Positions 23,588 through 35,900 of a DNA stretch of 64,000 bases are shown here, in pieces. The position numbers and the translations under genes were made by a program. The notes beneath the pieces are model-generated. The model did no database searches and was not told the DNA's origin. It was given only the letters and a program-made list of their open reading frames with translations. Source of the stretch: Macrotrachela quadricornifera (lineage: Eukaryota > Rotifera > Eurotatoria > Philodinida > Philodinidae); assembly GCA_022393335.1 (NCBI GenBank), contig JAJEKB010021945.1, positions 887,898 through 951,897 on the forward strand, given 5' to 3'. Each line of letters starts with the position of its first letter. Position 1 is the first letter of the stretch.

Positions 23588-25446
23588 TTATAATACCATA
23601 TTATTCCAGAGTTCAATTGCAGCGGCTTCATGTCCTTTTTTACTGTAATGAATACAATCCGAACTAAAGTATGTTCCATCAATACCTCCATCTTTCTATA
23701 ATGAAAGAAATATTTTTTTTTCGACAAAGAAATACAAAAAATGAAGATGAATTACATTTTTTGGAACACTTTGTTTTTCCATAAATGCTTGAGAAACAAC
23801 AGTAAAATCATTTTTAATATCAAATATTCCTGAATCAATAAGTTGTTTTGATGCTGTTTGAAAATTAACAGCAACTTGTCGAACAACGTTTTTTAATAAA
23901 GATGGAATAATAGAAAATGTATTTCTAAAAATTAAGAAAAATATTTATTCTAATAATATTTACAATTTAATTATAAACATACACTTGTGTGGATGATTTA
24001 CATTTTGGATCATTAACCATATCATAACCAATATCGATAACATTTTGCACAGTTACCAAATTAACCAATGTTCGAGGAAGATTATCACGTAAATATTCAA
24101 GTGTTGATTTCAAATTATTTGTATAATTACTAACACTATATCCATTCTAAATTTAACTCATTAGTTAATACTAGTTTTATCCTCCTTTTTATAGAAAATA
24201 TGATGACATAAAAGACGAAATACAGAACTATCAATTCGACATCAGATCTGGTTGGATTTTGCAAGATCCTACCAGTCGACAGAATCTAATGATATTCCGA
24301 ATTCAAACTTTTTTAATTAGTATCTACTCAGAATGAAGCGAACCTATGGAATGGTCTTAAATTCGACAGTAACTTCTGACTGGATTCAATTGATTTTTAT
24401 TTGGCTACTTAATTAGTATTAAAAATTATACTGAAATTCAATCTTATATCCGACGGTTGGATTCTATTGTAGATCTAATTATAGGAACCAATCGGATCTA
24501 ACATTATGGATCCTGTTTCGTGGAATACTATCGGGTTTTATTGGATTTCATTACATTAGATAAAATTTCTGTAGAATTCCAATCGATTTCCTATTGGATT
24601 GATGGACTGGGGATCATATAATTATAGGTGAAGTATGATATTTTACATTGTTCTAACTTTATTTACCATATCAGTTAAATAACTTAATAAATCAACGCCA
24701 CCATTTAAAATTGTAACTAATTTCCAATCAGATTGAAATTGAGTTGGTGAAAGTTTTTGTTTCATTAGAGAAACTAAACTTTTTGCTTGACCTAACAGAC
24801 TTCTGAAAAAATAAATATAAAAAAAAAAAGTTAAATTATTTTTTATTAATAGTTATTACTTTGAAGGTGCACCACCTTTTGCAACATTAAATCCTTTTTC
24901 TTTTGACGTTGAAAAACCATTTATATTTGGATTAAACATTTTAAGTATATCTATAATTTAATAGAATAAAAATTAAATTCTCATTTATACTCTTAATTAC
25001 TTGGTAAAGTAATACTAGTGGCTAGAGTACCATCACCTCCCATACTGAAATCAATATATTAGATTAGTTAATAAATAAATTTTTGTTTACCTCCAAGAAT
25101 TCGTTGCAGCTGTATAACTATCTCCCATTCCACCAACATGTTTAATATCTGCTGGTCTCAGTGCATGAACTATACAAATAAGATATTCATAAAAATATAT
25201 CAATATTATATTCTTATTTACCAGAAATTGGTACTGATGATGATGGTGATAAATTGGGACAATTGAATATTGCTGATATTACCGCTCCCTAGAGTAAAAA
25301 ACGAGAAATAATTCCATATAGATACATATATAGAATGTTTATACTCTTTTCTGAATCGAATCGGTTTCCATACTGCCATAACATAAGTTTGCAAAGATCA
25401 AACTAATTGTTAATAATAATTTCAATGATAACAATATGGTAACCAT
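23588..25446 (-). CDS. Secreted SGNH lipase, phospholipase B1-like
   Basis: Nine exons on the minus strand: 25446-25345, 25288-25222, 25169-25091, 25044-25001, 24950-24860, 24802-24667, 24146-23983, 23924-23756 and 23695-23588. All have GT/AG sites with matching phases, giving 319 residues. A signal peptide (LLSLKLLLTISLIFANLCYG) leads. LRPADIKHVGGMGDSYTAA carries the block I Ser (about Ser74), as in animal phospholipase B1, and is followed by MGGDGTLATSITLPN and KMFNPNINGFS in the PLB1 order. SSDCIHYSKKGHEAA gives the block V Asp297 and His300. Odd point: the block III GGND is GGVD here (Val164), so the oxyanion-hole Asn is lost. Eight introns; seven are 46-60 nt, but intron 6 is 520 nt and probably contains an insertion. 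It probably hydrolyses phospholipid acyl esters outside the cell if still active. Confidence 0.85.
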
Positions 25447-26657
25447 CTTTTATATGTACTGATAAAAATTTAAGTGCATCCTAACGTCAATATATAGATG
25501 TATATATATAGTGATACGTTGCGTTCTCTGTAGGCGCTGTCTTGTGGGCGGCTTAATGTGCGTACAACCAGATGGCAGGTTTCATGACATTACTGAAATA
25601 GAAACGTAAAATGGGAAGAAAATCAGGTGATATGTGCCGATCTCTATTCAGTATCTTGAAAATCTTACATTGTCGTTTAATCTGAATTTCAAATTGAATT
25701 CCTTTATTAGATGAGGTTGCCATTATTCTCAACCCTGGAAATACATTTATTATAGTATCTATACGTCCTCAAAGGTTCTGATATATCGATTTCGGTTGAT
25801 CATTAAAATGTATGATTAGAATATGCAAATACAACTCGAAGAAATCAAACGAATGGCTGCCTTAAACGATCATACAAAGCAGTATTATGAAGGATTTTCC
25901 GAAAAAAACAGCCAAAAAATAAAAGTTTTTGATTTTATCGTTTTTCTAGTTCAAAGTTTTTGCATACATTTTATCCATTTCATCGATTATTTGCCAAACT
26001 CTTAATCGAGTTTCACTGTACAAAACCCACATTAAACGTAGGGAACTGGTATTCAATGATTTTGGCCATTCTCTAATAACGTCTAAACTAGCATAGAGGA
26101 ATGGCAATGAATTTACCTGTTCGGAGATAGCCATACTGTGCTATTGTTTCACTTTGCAAAATACTATAACAATCCATCACGAGCTGCAGATACACCTTTC
26201 CATAAACACTAGTAATCGTTCTGAAAAACAAAGTACTGATAATTCAATAAGCTGAAACATTAAAAAACATCAAGCTACTATAACTAATGTCTAAGTACAC
26301 GAAGTCCGCGAAGCGAAAAAACAAGGACAAACGTATAACAAGCTCTACAGGAAAAACTTCGAAGTCAGAACACGACATGAGAAAAGACTTAATCTAGTAA
26401 AGTGAAAAGGCAACAAGCGGCAATATGGTAGAGGGTACTGGCAAAATATACGATGTCACTGTAAAAGAAAAAACCAAGAAACTCGTCCGTGAACATATTC
26501 GAAATGGTGACTGGACAATTCGTCGCATACGTAATTAATTATACAAAAATTAATGTATGTAAGAGAATTTTTTATTGAAAGAAGGTTAATTTAATTATGC
26601 GTGACACATAATTTTATTCAAGAAAAACAAAAATTAACACAGAAAAAAAAATTCTAT
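25447..26657. other. Intergenic between lipase and MULE remnants
   Basis: No gene that I can support. It holds the lipase upstream region. A 36-codon Lys/Ser-rich open frame begins at 26287 (MSKYTKSAKRKNKDKR...), and a short frame at 26134-25946 has an internal splice-like CAG. Neither matches a family that I know. Confidence 0.35.
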
Positions 26658-28222
26658 CTATATTGACACATTTGCAGGTAAGTTTTTCAAATATTCACCA
26701 AGATCAACAGTGCCGTAATCACCGACTAACCGTGTAATTCTTTCATCGAGTTTTCGATAAGTTGCTTTCTTCGGTTTCGGTTCATGACCTAGACAAATTT
26801 GAGCAATATCGTTTTCGAATTTTGATTGTTCAGTTCGGATCTTTGCGGTTAACTTGTTAATTGTTGGATGAGTAATTGAAACACGTTGTGCAAATGCATT
26901 ATGTCAACCTTCAATAGAATTATTAGAACGTGGAAGATTTTGACTTACTCCATCATGAGCATTCCAAAGTTCAATTGAAAATTGTGGTTTTTTACGGCCA
27001 GTACCTGTAAATATTCATTGTATTTTTTAAACTGTTTATTAATCAATTCATCACTCTTTTTTCGTTCTCCAATCCATGTTTTTTCGAAGTAATCCATGAA
27101 TTCATCAGTATCATCATCGGTAAAGTTGTCAGCCACGAGTTCAAAAGCTTTGATAACATCTAAAATAGGAACAAAAACTAAAGCAATAAGTTTTTTAATA
27201 TTTAAATGGAACGACTTATCCGCCTAATATTTGTTTTGTAATCCATGACTTTGAATATTTCGTCAAATACACTGACCAAAGTGAAACAAACAGCCTAAAA
27301 TAAGAATAAATATAAAAGTTATTCCTTATTTTATAAATGATATAGTATTGTTACCTTTGTGAACAACATTTGGAAATAACGAATTAATTGATTTTATCGT
27401 ACCGGATTCGAAGTCAGTCAATATTGAATCTGGATTAAAATCATCTTCTTCCATGATACGTTCAAAAAATTGATTATAGTCAGATACACTCTTTCCTATA
27501 AGCAGCCCATAAACCAATAGAATAACTTGTGATTTAAATAATCCATGGAATGTAAATATTTGATAGAAATCATCTGGACAGACCTAGAATAAATATGATT
27601 TAGTTATAACATAAAAATTTCCTTTTTTTACTTTGAATGTTTCGTGCACGAACCAATGTTTACATGTTTTCAATACTGATAAATTCGAAGTAGTACTAAA
27701 AGTAATTAAATTATCGTCTCCTTGGAGAATAAAATTGTCGCTACAGTCAGTTTGATTTAAATCATCTGGTAGTTGATTGTTTGGATTTGTTTTTGGTGTT
27801 TGGCGTTGTCGACGAATTGTTCTTTGGAGTGTGTCAGTTCGTGGTAACTGACCAGCCGCATCTAAAGAAAAAGATTTTAGTTCAGAATATAAAATATTAA
27901 TTGTGGGCTCTTCGCTAGTAAGAGCTCGAGATTTAATTTTGTTTTTTAATTCAATGACTGGGAGTTGATCAATAATTGGTCCATGATAATGTTCAGTTGG
28001 TTCTGAAAGAACAGTATTCATATTTAGATCGGTGTGACAACGACCTAATCAATGATAAAAGTTAATTAAAATTTTACTTTGTCTTCATTTACCTTTACAT
28101 TGCCGATTTTTACATCAAAAAACAATTTTTTCTTCATTTTGTCGTTCGACAGTATAAATGTAATCTTTGTAGCCATGCATTGGTTTATTCTTTTCGCTTA
28201 AATGTCTTTTTATTTCACTCAT
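26658..28222 (-). pseudogene. FLYWCH-MULE transposase-like gene, decayed
   Basis: The order is FLYWCH zinc finger then MULE transposase domain. The finger runs from MHGYKDYIYTVERQ to CKNRQCKG (28222-28074); a 46-nt intron is followed by RCHTDLN...EHYHG. The MULE part has KTCKHWFVHETFKV, DDFYQIFTFHGLFKSQV, SILTDFESGTIKS, ELV-ADNFTDDD, YFEKTWIGERKK and a C-terminal block ending near 26658. It is dead: in-frame stops at 28115-28117, 27263-27265 and 26904-26906 (each TGA where Trp is expected) and TAG at 27225-27227. The usual first catalytic Asp (DGTFKV) is replaced (HETFKV), and frames shift after TFKV and after GERKK. Short introns remain visible. It is a former autonomous element or a host gene derived from one. 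Confidence 0.75.
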
Positions 28223-30451
28223 TGCTTTTTCAGTAGAAAATTGTATGAATAATATAAGTTAAGTGATATTGTTCTGTTTTTGGAAGCTTTTATATTAAAC
28301 CTTTAGATTAATTGATTTTTCTCAATCTTCTCAAAATCCTATTAGAAGATTGGATTTAGCTTTCAAAGGATAACATAATTATCCAAAAATCAATGTTTAT
28401 TCATTAATTGAAAAACAAATTTTCTTAAGTCAATTAAAAAAAAATACATAAGTTCATCTATATCAATTAATTATGTGTGCGACTAATTGCCTGCGACGAA
28501 TTGTCCGTGCACGATTCGAAATCTGAAATTGGTTTGTAAATTTTCATTCTTCTCCACATTAAATACATCCACAAAAAACAAAAACAATCTTCATATACCC
28601 CTCAAAAAATACTCACTATTAACGTGCATATAAATCCAAAGACACACAGTTATTTAACGTGTTAAAATCTTAGCTACAGTCAAATACAAAAGTTATATTT
28701 TAAAGATAGATCAGTCATGCCAACGGAGAGGGCTTAGGATCTAGGTACTCTACAGACAAACACTCAAACATCTTACCAGTTTCGGAATTAAAACCCTGTT
28801 TAAAGTCAAGGAAATATGATAATGCTCTGTCGCACCATGTTTAGCTTGATAAAATTATTTGGAAGACTATTTTATTCTTCAAATATCTTGACTTGAAAAA
28901 CTAATAACATCTTGATTTTTGTTAAAAGACAGAATCTTTTAAATATTTCTATTATTCTAAATACAGCGATGCATAACTTCGACGTATGACCTTTTCATTG
29001 GAGTAAAGGAAACACCATCAGAGCAAGGCGAAATATCTATGAAATACGTAGAAAATTCAGATCAATTTTTTTTTTCATGTACATGGAACCCTTAAGTACT
29101 GTAGACAAGAAAATCATGTGGTGTAAACAGATCTTGAGATGAAACATGAAGTCTTTCAGCGAGTTGAAGCTCTTAAACCTCTTGTTTCATTATTTAGCAT
29201 TCTTAGTGATCCGCTTTAATCAAACATGCTTAAAGGCAATGAGAGCTATTTCAATTTGAGCGGAAAATCGTTACTTATTTTCTTCTCGTTAATCATTTCA
29301 GATATGCTTATTCATATACTTAACAGTGGATGTCGCCTATCTACAGCTCATCTATTGGCCTATATCTATTATCAGTTGTACATTTCTTTCTCATTGATAT
29401 CTAACTTTTCTTACCCTTCTTTTCTGAATTCAGAACATATATATGTGTTCTAGTACATTTTTATGTATATAATACAATTAGAGAGTGAAGAATACAGCTA
29501 ATGTTCGTCATCTAAAACGAACGCTGACAGTATGATTTTCATACTGTTTGTGTATGAGCTACTTAACTTCTGCATGTAGGATATAAGAGCATTCAAGCCG
29601 ATTTGTATGAAAGCAAATCATATGATGTAGATACATCTTGAGGTCAGTGTCTATTGCGCATATAGAGAAAAAGTTCTGCTCAGGAGTGCAATCTTCACCC
29701 TTTAGCCGATATTTAAGAAATAATGCTTATCTAAGGACTCATTCAGCTCTTTCTTATAAAACTCTGTTTCTAAACTGTTAGAAAATTACAACTAATAATT
29801 GTTTAATAGTAGAGTAATAAAAAAATAACCTTGGTTTCGAATTTGTCACTCTCAAATATCTTTCGTCAATTTTCTTATAGAATTATTGCCTTTGTCCTCA
29901 AATTGGTTTTCAACCGATCAGTGAAGTGCAGACAAACAAGTAAGCAAGGAGAAAATTTATGTTTGCTAGGCTGTTCTTTACGAAAAAGAGTATTCTGGGG
30001 AAAAAGCGTCTTTATCAGTATTTTATCAGTGCTTATTGTTTATTATTATATGACGAACAAAGCAGCCAACGCTGTGGATATGTTTCGTGCTAAAGGACTG
30101 CTTGTGGTTACAAGCATGATAAGATATTTGTAGGTAATGGCACGTCACCTATGATAAGTGAGCTGCATACAAGATATATAAAAGAGGCCCTGATAAACCT
30201 AGAAAACATTCTTTTACGTTTTATTGTAAATGTATTTTGGGTCTTATCATTCAATTAGATATTAACTCCAGTTGGTACAGTTTCGTACAGAAATGATTAG
30301 AAAATCAGGTATATTTCTATCAATATTAGAAGAAAGTTATTGTTGTTGTCCAGGTGCATTACTCAGTTACTTTTTTGAAGGAATCGAATTTCAGCAAGTA
30401 TTTTTACTTCATTCTAAACTCAACATGGCTTCGTCCGGATCATTTAAGCTA
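28223..30451. other. Intergenic with one dispersed short repeat
   Basis: No gene supported. At 29911-29993 lies a block (CGATCAGTGAAGTG...AAGCAAG...GTTTGCTAGGCT...CGAAAAAGAGTAT) that recurs, diverged, at about 54795-54880 in the same orientation. Its identity is unknown. Confidence 0.4.
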
Positions 30452-31056
30452 ACAAGGAAGCATTCACAGGTGCCCATTTACTTTTGACTCAGGATCTTGC
30501 GCATCTTGTAGACCTTAATGAATTATGTCTACCATAAAAAGAGTTCGTGCAGCCTGGTGTGTTCCTGGCAAGATACAGAGGTTTTAGTGAATTTCTCTAT
30601 TACACCCAACTTTTGTAGCAAAGCTATATTTTTTTAAATTTTGATCTAAAACTTTGCCAATATGAAGGTCTCGGCTAACCTTGCTTCCATAAAAAATTTC
30701 TTCAAGATCTGCAACTGTCAAGATACGGTCCCTTTTTCATAGATAGTATATACAGTATGCATTTTTTGAAACCTTCGTATCTTGAATAGACTTTATTCAA
30801 AAGTTTTGAGATTTTTTATGAAAGCTAGGTTAGCTGAAGCCTTTTTATTGACAAAATTTCAGATCAAAATTCAAAAATATAGCTTTGCTGCAAAAGTTGG
30901 GTGCGATAGACAAAACTCACTGAAATCTCTATATCTGGTCAAGAACACGCTAAATTGCACGAGCTCTTTTTTATGGTAGACGTAGCTCACTAGGATCTAC
31001 AAGATGCGCAAAGTTCTGAGTGAAAAGCGAGTGGGCATCTAGGAATGTTTTCTTGT
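30452..31056. repeat. Foldback palindrome, about 605 bp, almost no loop
   Basis: The two halves (30452-30750 and about 30757-31056) are reverse complements nearly to the centre (GTATATACAGTATGC). Landmarks in both arms are GATGCCCACT/GGTGCCCATT, GCGCATCTTGTAGA, CGTGCA, CACCCAACTTTTG, GCAAAGCTATATTTTT and CATAAAAAAT. Arm identity by eye is high in these blocks and lower between them. Short open frames on both strands are by-products. It is probably a foldback transposon or MITE whose transcript would form a long hairpin. Confidence 0.88.
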
Positions 31057-31176
31057 AAAACCTTTGGATAACCTCTAAATTAACCTGAACAACATCATGT
31101 TCTGTACTAACCTCTGATTAGTGAGTGAATAAACCTCATAGCCAATCAGATTTCAACGTGATGTTTCTCCACCACT

Positions 31177-31777
31177 TTAACACATTCGACCCGATTCAGT
31201 TTTCTTAGAAAATTTTTTCGAAATGTTCATTTTCATGAACAGTTAACTTCTAACGGCACTAGTAAATAGCTATCTGATATACAAGGAAAACTAGACAGCA
31301 AGCAAAATGACCATTTTGTAGTTTCGTGAAAGTCTTGTCCGGTCTGTACTGCTTCGTATACCAATCGAGAAGCCGAAACCTGGTCCAAGACAATAATCAG
31401 CAAGTTATTCAAAGCGCAGGCCCGCTGATTGCAAACTCGAAGAAAAGGTAGGATCTATGCGCAATGTTGACAGGTGATGTACTAGCTGATATGCGAAGGG
31501 AAGAGCCCAACAGTTAGGAGAAGCGAGCTATGCAGTAGCAACGAAAGTAAAACTTTTTGTTCTGACTGTGTTAAATTTTCTTGTCTTGAGTGTTTTAATG
31601 ATAAGCATTATGCTATGAAATAAAGGACTCAAATAAAGTACTATTGGCAGAAGATACGACATATTATTTTTAACTTTCCGCTTAAGAAAAAAAGCAAAAG
31701 AATATGTTTTTCTATACAATTTCTCGTTAAGCTATAGCATGGCCCACCGGTGAACCACATCGGGTCCAATGGGTTAA
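31177..31777. mobile_element. TTAA-flanked MITE, piggyBac-like ends
   Basis: Left end TTAACACATTCGACCCGAT at 31177; the right end reverse-complements to TTAACCCATTGGACCCGAT, ending at 31777. TTAA stands at both ends, the target used by piggyBac-type transposases. About 600 bp, no transposase. The termini resemble those of the elements at 42008-42435 and 48959-49513 (CCCTTTGG, CCCATTGG). Confidence 0.65.
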
Positions 31778-32996
31778 GAACAAAATATGATGTAGTTCAG
31801 ACCAATCACAAGTTATCCAGATATCTATCTCATACTGCCTAAACAACAGTTCGTCTTGTTCTTATAGTAGGGAAGACAACTTCTGCTAAAATTAGATTCT
31901 CTAAGAGTTTTTTCCATCAGCTAATCATCTTTGAGCATGATCTCCCTTCACTATTGTGTGGATAAAATACGATGTTGTTCAAGCCAATTTAGGGCATACC
32001 CTTATATAGCTCGAACAACAGTTTATTTTGTCTTTATAAATATTAATCAAGATAAATATATTAGAAGACGCAATAAATTTCATACTTTCTGGTTACATAT
32101 AATGTGTCTACAACTAAATGAAATATGGTAATAAAAACTAAAAATGACAAAGGAGGTAATTCAATTGTGGTCCACTATATATACTGTTAATAAAGCAAAC
32201 GAAAGAATCAAGGTTGCGTTAAGAGAAGGTATGCTAGATGAGATGCTAAAATTAACTTTAGCGACGACGTAAGAAGGAAAAGAGAGACCGAACAGGAAAA
32301 AAAATATGAAATGGCCTATATGTAGGCCATAGTGCGCCATCCGACCAAACAATAAATATTACTTTGATAGATTATAAATGCTCTGTCACAATCACATTTT
32401 CATCGAGCCAAGCCCTTTCTGAACTATTTTCTTAGAAATGCAAGTAATATAATGAGTTAATGCATGGTTCCCTAGCAAAAATCTGTCGCCAAATTTGGAT
32501 TACTAGGTCAAGATTGTGATCATTGAGCACCCAAATCAATCAGCCTTATCCAGCTTGTCTGATCTGATGATGCTGAGGATGAGGGTGGAAAATCTTTGGC
32601 CACATAATATACCTAAAGTGACGGTGAGAAGTCATTGACTAGGCTGCTACACATAAAAGTACGAGCAATATAACACGGGTACACCAACTTAAATAAAGTT
32701 GCACGAAGTTCGGCTAAATACCGTAATTATCAAACTACTTGTCCGGAAACAAGGATTAATCCGTGCCAACATTATTTCAGTATGTCAGATATTGACTGTA
32801 GTAACGTTATCATAAAAAATGTAATTCCAAAAATCGATTCTGAAAGTAAAATCTATTAACAATGTTTAGCAGCGGGCAATAAGTGTATCTTCATATGAAT
32901 CTGAGTGGGCAACCATTCGATTCGTGCTTAATTAAGTCACAAACACTTATTAAAAGTTTCTTTTTTTGTACAGGTCTTATCACTCCAAATAGAAAA
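31778..32996. other. Intergenic upstream of the GEVED gene
   Basis: No gene seen. It should contain the promoter of the plus-strand gene starting at 32997. A pyrimidine run followed by TGTACAG (ending at 32973) lies 23 bases before that ATG and could be a cis or spliced-leader acceptor site. Confidence 0.4.
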
Positions 32997-35900
32997 ATGA
33001 ACTCACGTACAAAAGATACAAGTAAGAATTTGCTATCCTCTGCTATTCATTATTTGTTTCTCTGTTTGATTTAACTAATCAGGAGTTGAGTGGATGGTAC
33101 TGAACGATGACGATCAATCAATGGACACTGTTTACACGAGACAATCATCAAAACGCTTGTAAGTATAATTTTAACAATATATAAAGCAACAACAGAGCAA
33201 AAAAGGTGAAAACTCGATATCGCTTATTGAAACCAATGCGAATTTAAATTTTTTTTTATTAAAAAGTTTTCTTACGAACAAAGTAGACTCATTCGTATCG
33301 TACAAATTAATATAAAATATTTCTTGCAATCTCGTCAGGAAGCACATCGACGATGGTCTCTACAGGCTCACTAAAGGATTAAGTAATCATGCTGTCACTA
33401 GATCATATTTATATAGATAAACTCATTCCTATCAATGAGCCAAATATTTATGATAGTTTATGTATTTTAAATAGTAATATATCGAAAGGTAACTGCGTAC
33501 GTCTGGGTATTGGTTGCGGGGCGATCGCACTTCTTGCGGTGCTGGTTGCTTTCGCTATTTTAAAATCAATATCAGACAATAGTAAATCAATCAACTCGGT
33601 CAATAAGAAAGAAGGTTAGTATTAAACTTTTATTTGACTTCAACAATATCTAGATATATGTAGATACTCAAGAAATTGGCCTCAAAGTCGTACTTAGCAC
33701 AACCGATATTCCAAATAGCGCAAGTCAATCGGTGGACATAAAAAATATCGATAATATCAACCCTACAGGTAAGACTGAAAGTACTACTTCCGAAGTTTTA
33801 TATTATTATTTGATGAGCAGAGAAGAAAAAAGAAGACGAAAGGGAACAAGACTGGAAAGAAGAAAAAGGCAATAGGGAACAAGAGTGGAAAGAAGAAGAA
33901 AATAATAGGGAACAAGAGCGACAAGAAGAAGCGAAAAAAGAAGAGGCAACAACAGAGGGAGAGCTGAAAGTAGAAGCAATAATAGAGCAAGAGCCAAAAG
34001 TAGAAGTAATAATAGAGGAAGAGCCGAAAGAAGAAGCAATAATAGAGGAAGACCCGAAAGAAGAAGCAGTAACAGAGGAAGTTCCGAAAGAAGAAGCGAC
34101 AACAGAGGAAGGCCCAAAAGAAGAAGCAAAAGCAGAAGAAGGCCCAAAAGAAGAAGCAACAACAACAGAGGAAGCCCCGAAAGCAGAAGCGACAACAAAG
34201 AAAGGGCCGAAAGCAGAAGCAACNNNNNNNNNNCAACAACAAAGAAAGGGCCGAAAGCAGAAGCGACAACAAAGAAAGGGTCGAAAGAAGAAGCAACAAC
34301 AGAGCAAAGGCTAGAAGAAGTGACAACACAGGAAAGCTTGAAAGAAGAAGCGACAACAGAGCAAAGGCTAAAAGAAGAAGTGGTAACAGAGGAAGGGCTA
34401 AAAGAAAAAGTGACAACAGAAGAAGAGCCAAAACAAGAAGCGAAAAAAGAAAAAGAGAGCAAAGAAGACGAAACAACTGCAACAGCGGCAAAGGCAAAAA
34501 AAACGAATAAAACAACGGCATTAACCACAAAGATAGCAAAAAAACTGATAAAACCAATGGCGCCAATTAAAAAGGTCACAAATACTTCGAAAAACAGTAA
34601 GTTTTTCAAGCTAGATCGTTCAGCTTGTCCTATTCTTTCTTTCCACGATTGATTAAGACGCTAACCTTTGAGAGCAATCAAACTGCTTTTCGAATTTTTC
34701 AAATTGTTTCGTTATCTACAACAATAAAAAAGAATGAAAATGGTATGATCATTGTATTTGGTGTAATTTGCGAAACACGATTTAAGAGGAGCATTGAAGT
34801 ATAGAAATAGAAAGGAAGGAAGGCATTAAGCAATGAAATTGGTCCCCTCTCCAAAATCGTTTTTCTTCTTTCCAAATAGTATTTAGAGGTCTTAGAAGTT
34901 AGTTTCATTCATAAGAGATCATTTTCACCTGATTTTGTTTATGGACGGTTGCCCGAAAATTGATATGGCCTAGGTCATATGAGAATATAGGTATAATTCA
35001 CACGTCATAAGGCTCTATACTCTTGCTTAGTGGTTTCAATCTGATTTACATACGGAATGAAAGCTCTCTCTTTCCTATATCGAATGTTATATAAACTTTT
35101 CAGAAAATAATGTTCCTTTGAATTTTTCTATTGACTATACTGTATATTGGTATGTATTGGGTGCGAATATCTGAGACCAACTATCCATCTTTAGTTTCGA
35201 AATGGTAGCGATCTACTCTGGATTATACATTATTTGCTAGTCCTTCGAAAGCTCTATAAAATGGTACTGTTTGATCGAGATTAATTCGTGGGGAAGGCAC
35301 TTCCTTGAAGTGAAAAATGTTCAGAAACGTCAAAAAGTCCTACTTTTGGCTAGCACTTGTGTGATTTTGATGATAATAATGAAGTCTTTGTTGAAACAAA
35401 CATCATATTTGAAGTCAGCACACAAAATGAGTAATGTTATGTGAATTTAAAGCTATCAAAACGACTTTAATTTTTAGTCGAAAATTCGGCTCTGACCCGT
35501 CTCAGCGATAGATCAAAAATGAGCCAAGTGGAAACAGAGCTTTTGTCATCCATACATCCATAATTTAGTATTTTTTTGAGTTTTTCATGATAGAAGAACA
35601 ATTTTTGCAAATCAAACTGGTCTTCTGACAACATTCGCTTTTTTGCCCATGGCTAAGAGGGACCAGAACAGAATTTTCGACTGAACATTAACATCGTTTT
35701 GAAGGCTTTAAATTCACATAACATTACTCAGTTTTGTGTGCTGACTTCAAATATGATGTTTGTTTCAACAAAAGGCTTCATTAATGTCATCAAAATTCCA
35801 CAAGTACTAGCCAAAAGTATGACTTTTTGACGTTTCTGAAAATGGTTCATTTCAAGAAAGTGCCTTCTCCACGAATTAACCTCGGTCAAACAGTGAGGGC

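Noticed and set aside
25823..26397. Short open frames: 25823-26005 (+), 26134-25946 (-) and a Lys-rich 36-codon frame at 26287 (+)
   Set aside because: No family recognised, no splice partners found and no supporting motifs. The middle one could be a stray exon, but I cannot place it.
33784..34609. Long minus-strand open frames of Leu/Phe/Ser/Cys runs opposite the GEVED-gene stalk
   Set aside because: They are the antisense of the purine-rich Glu/Lys/Thr coding repeat, span the N gap and have no start context or domain. The plus strand has matching splice sites and phase.
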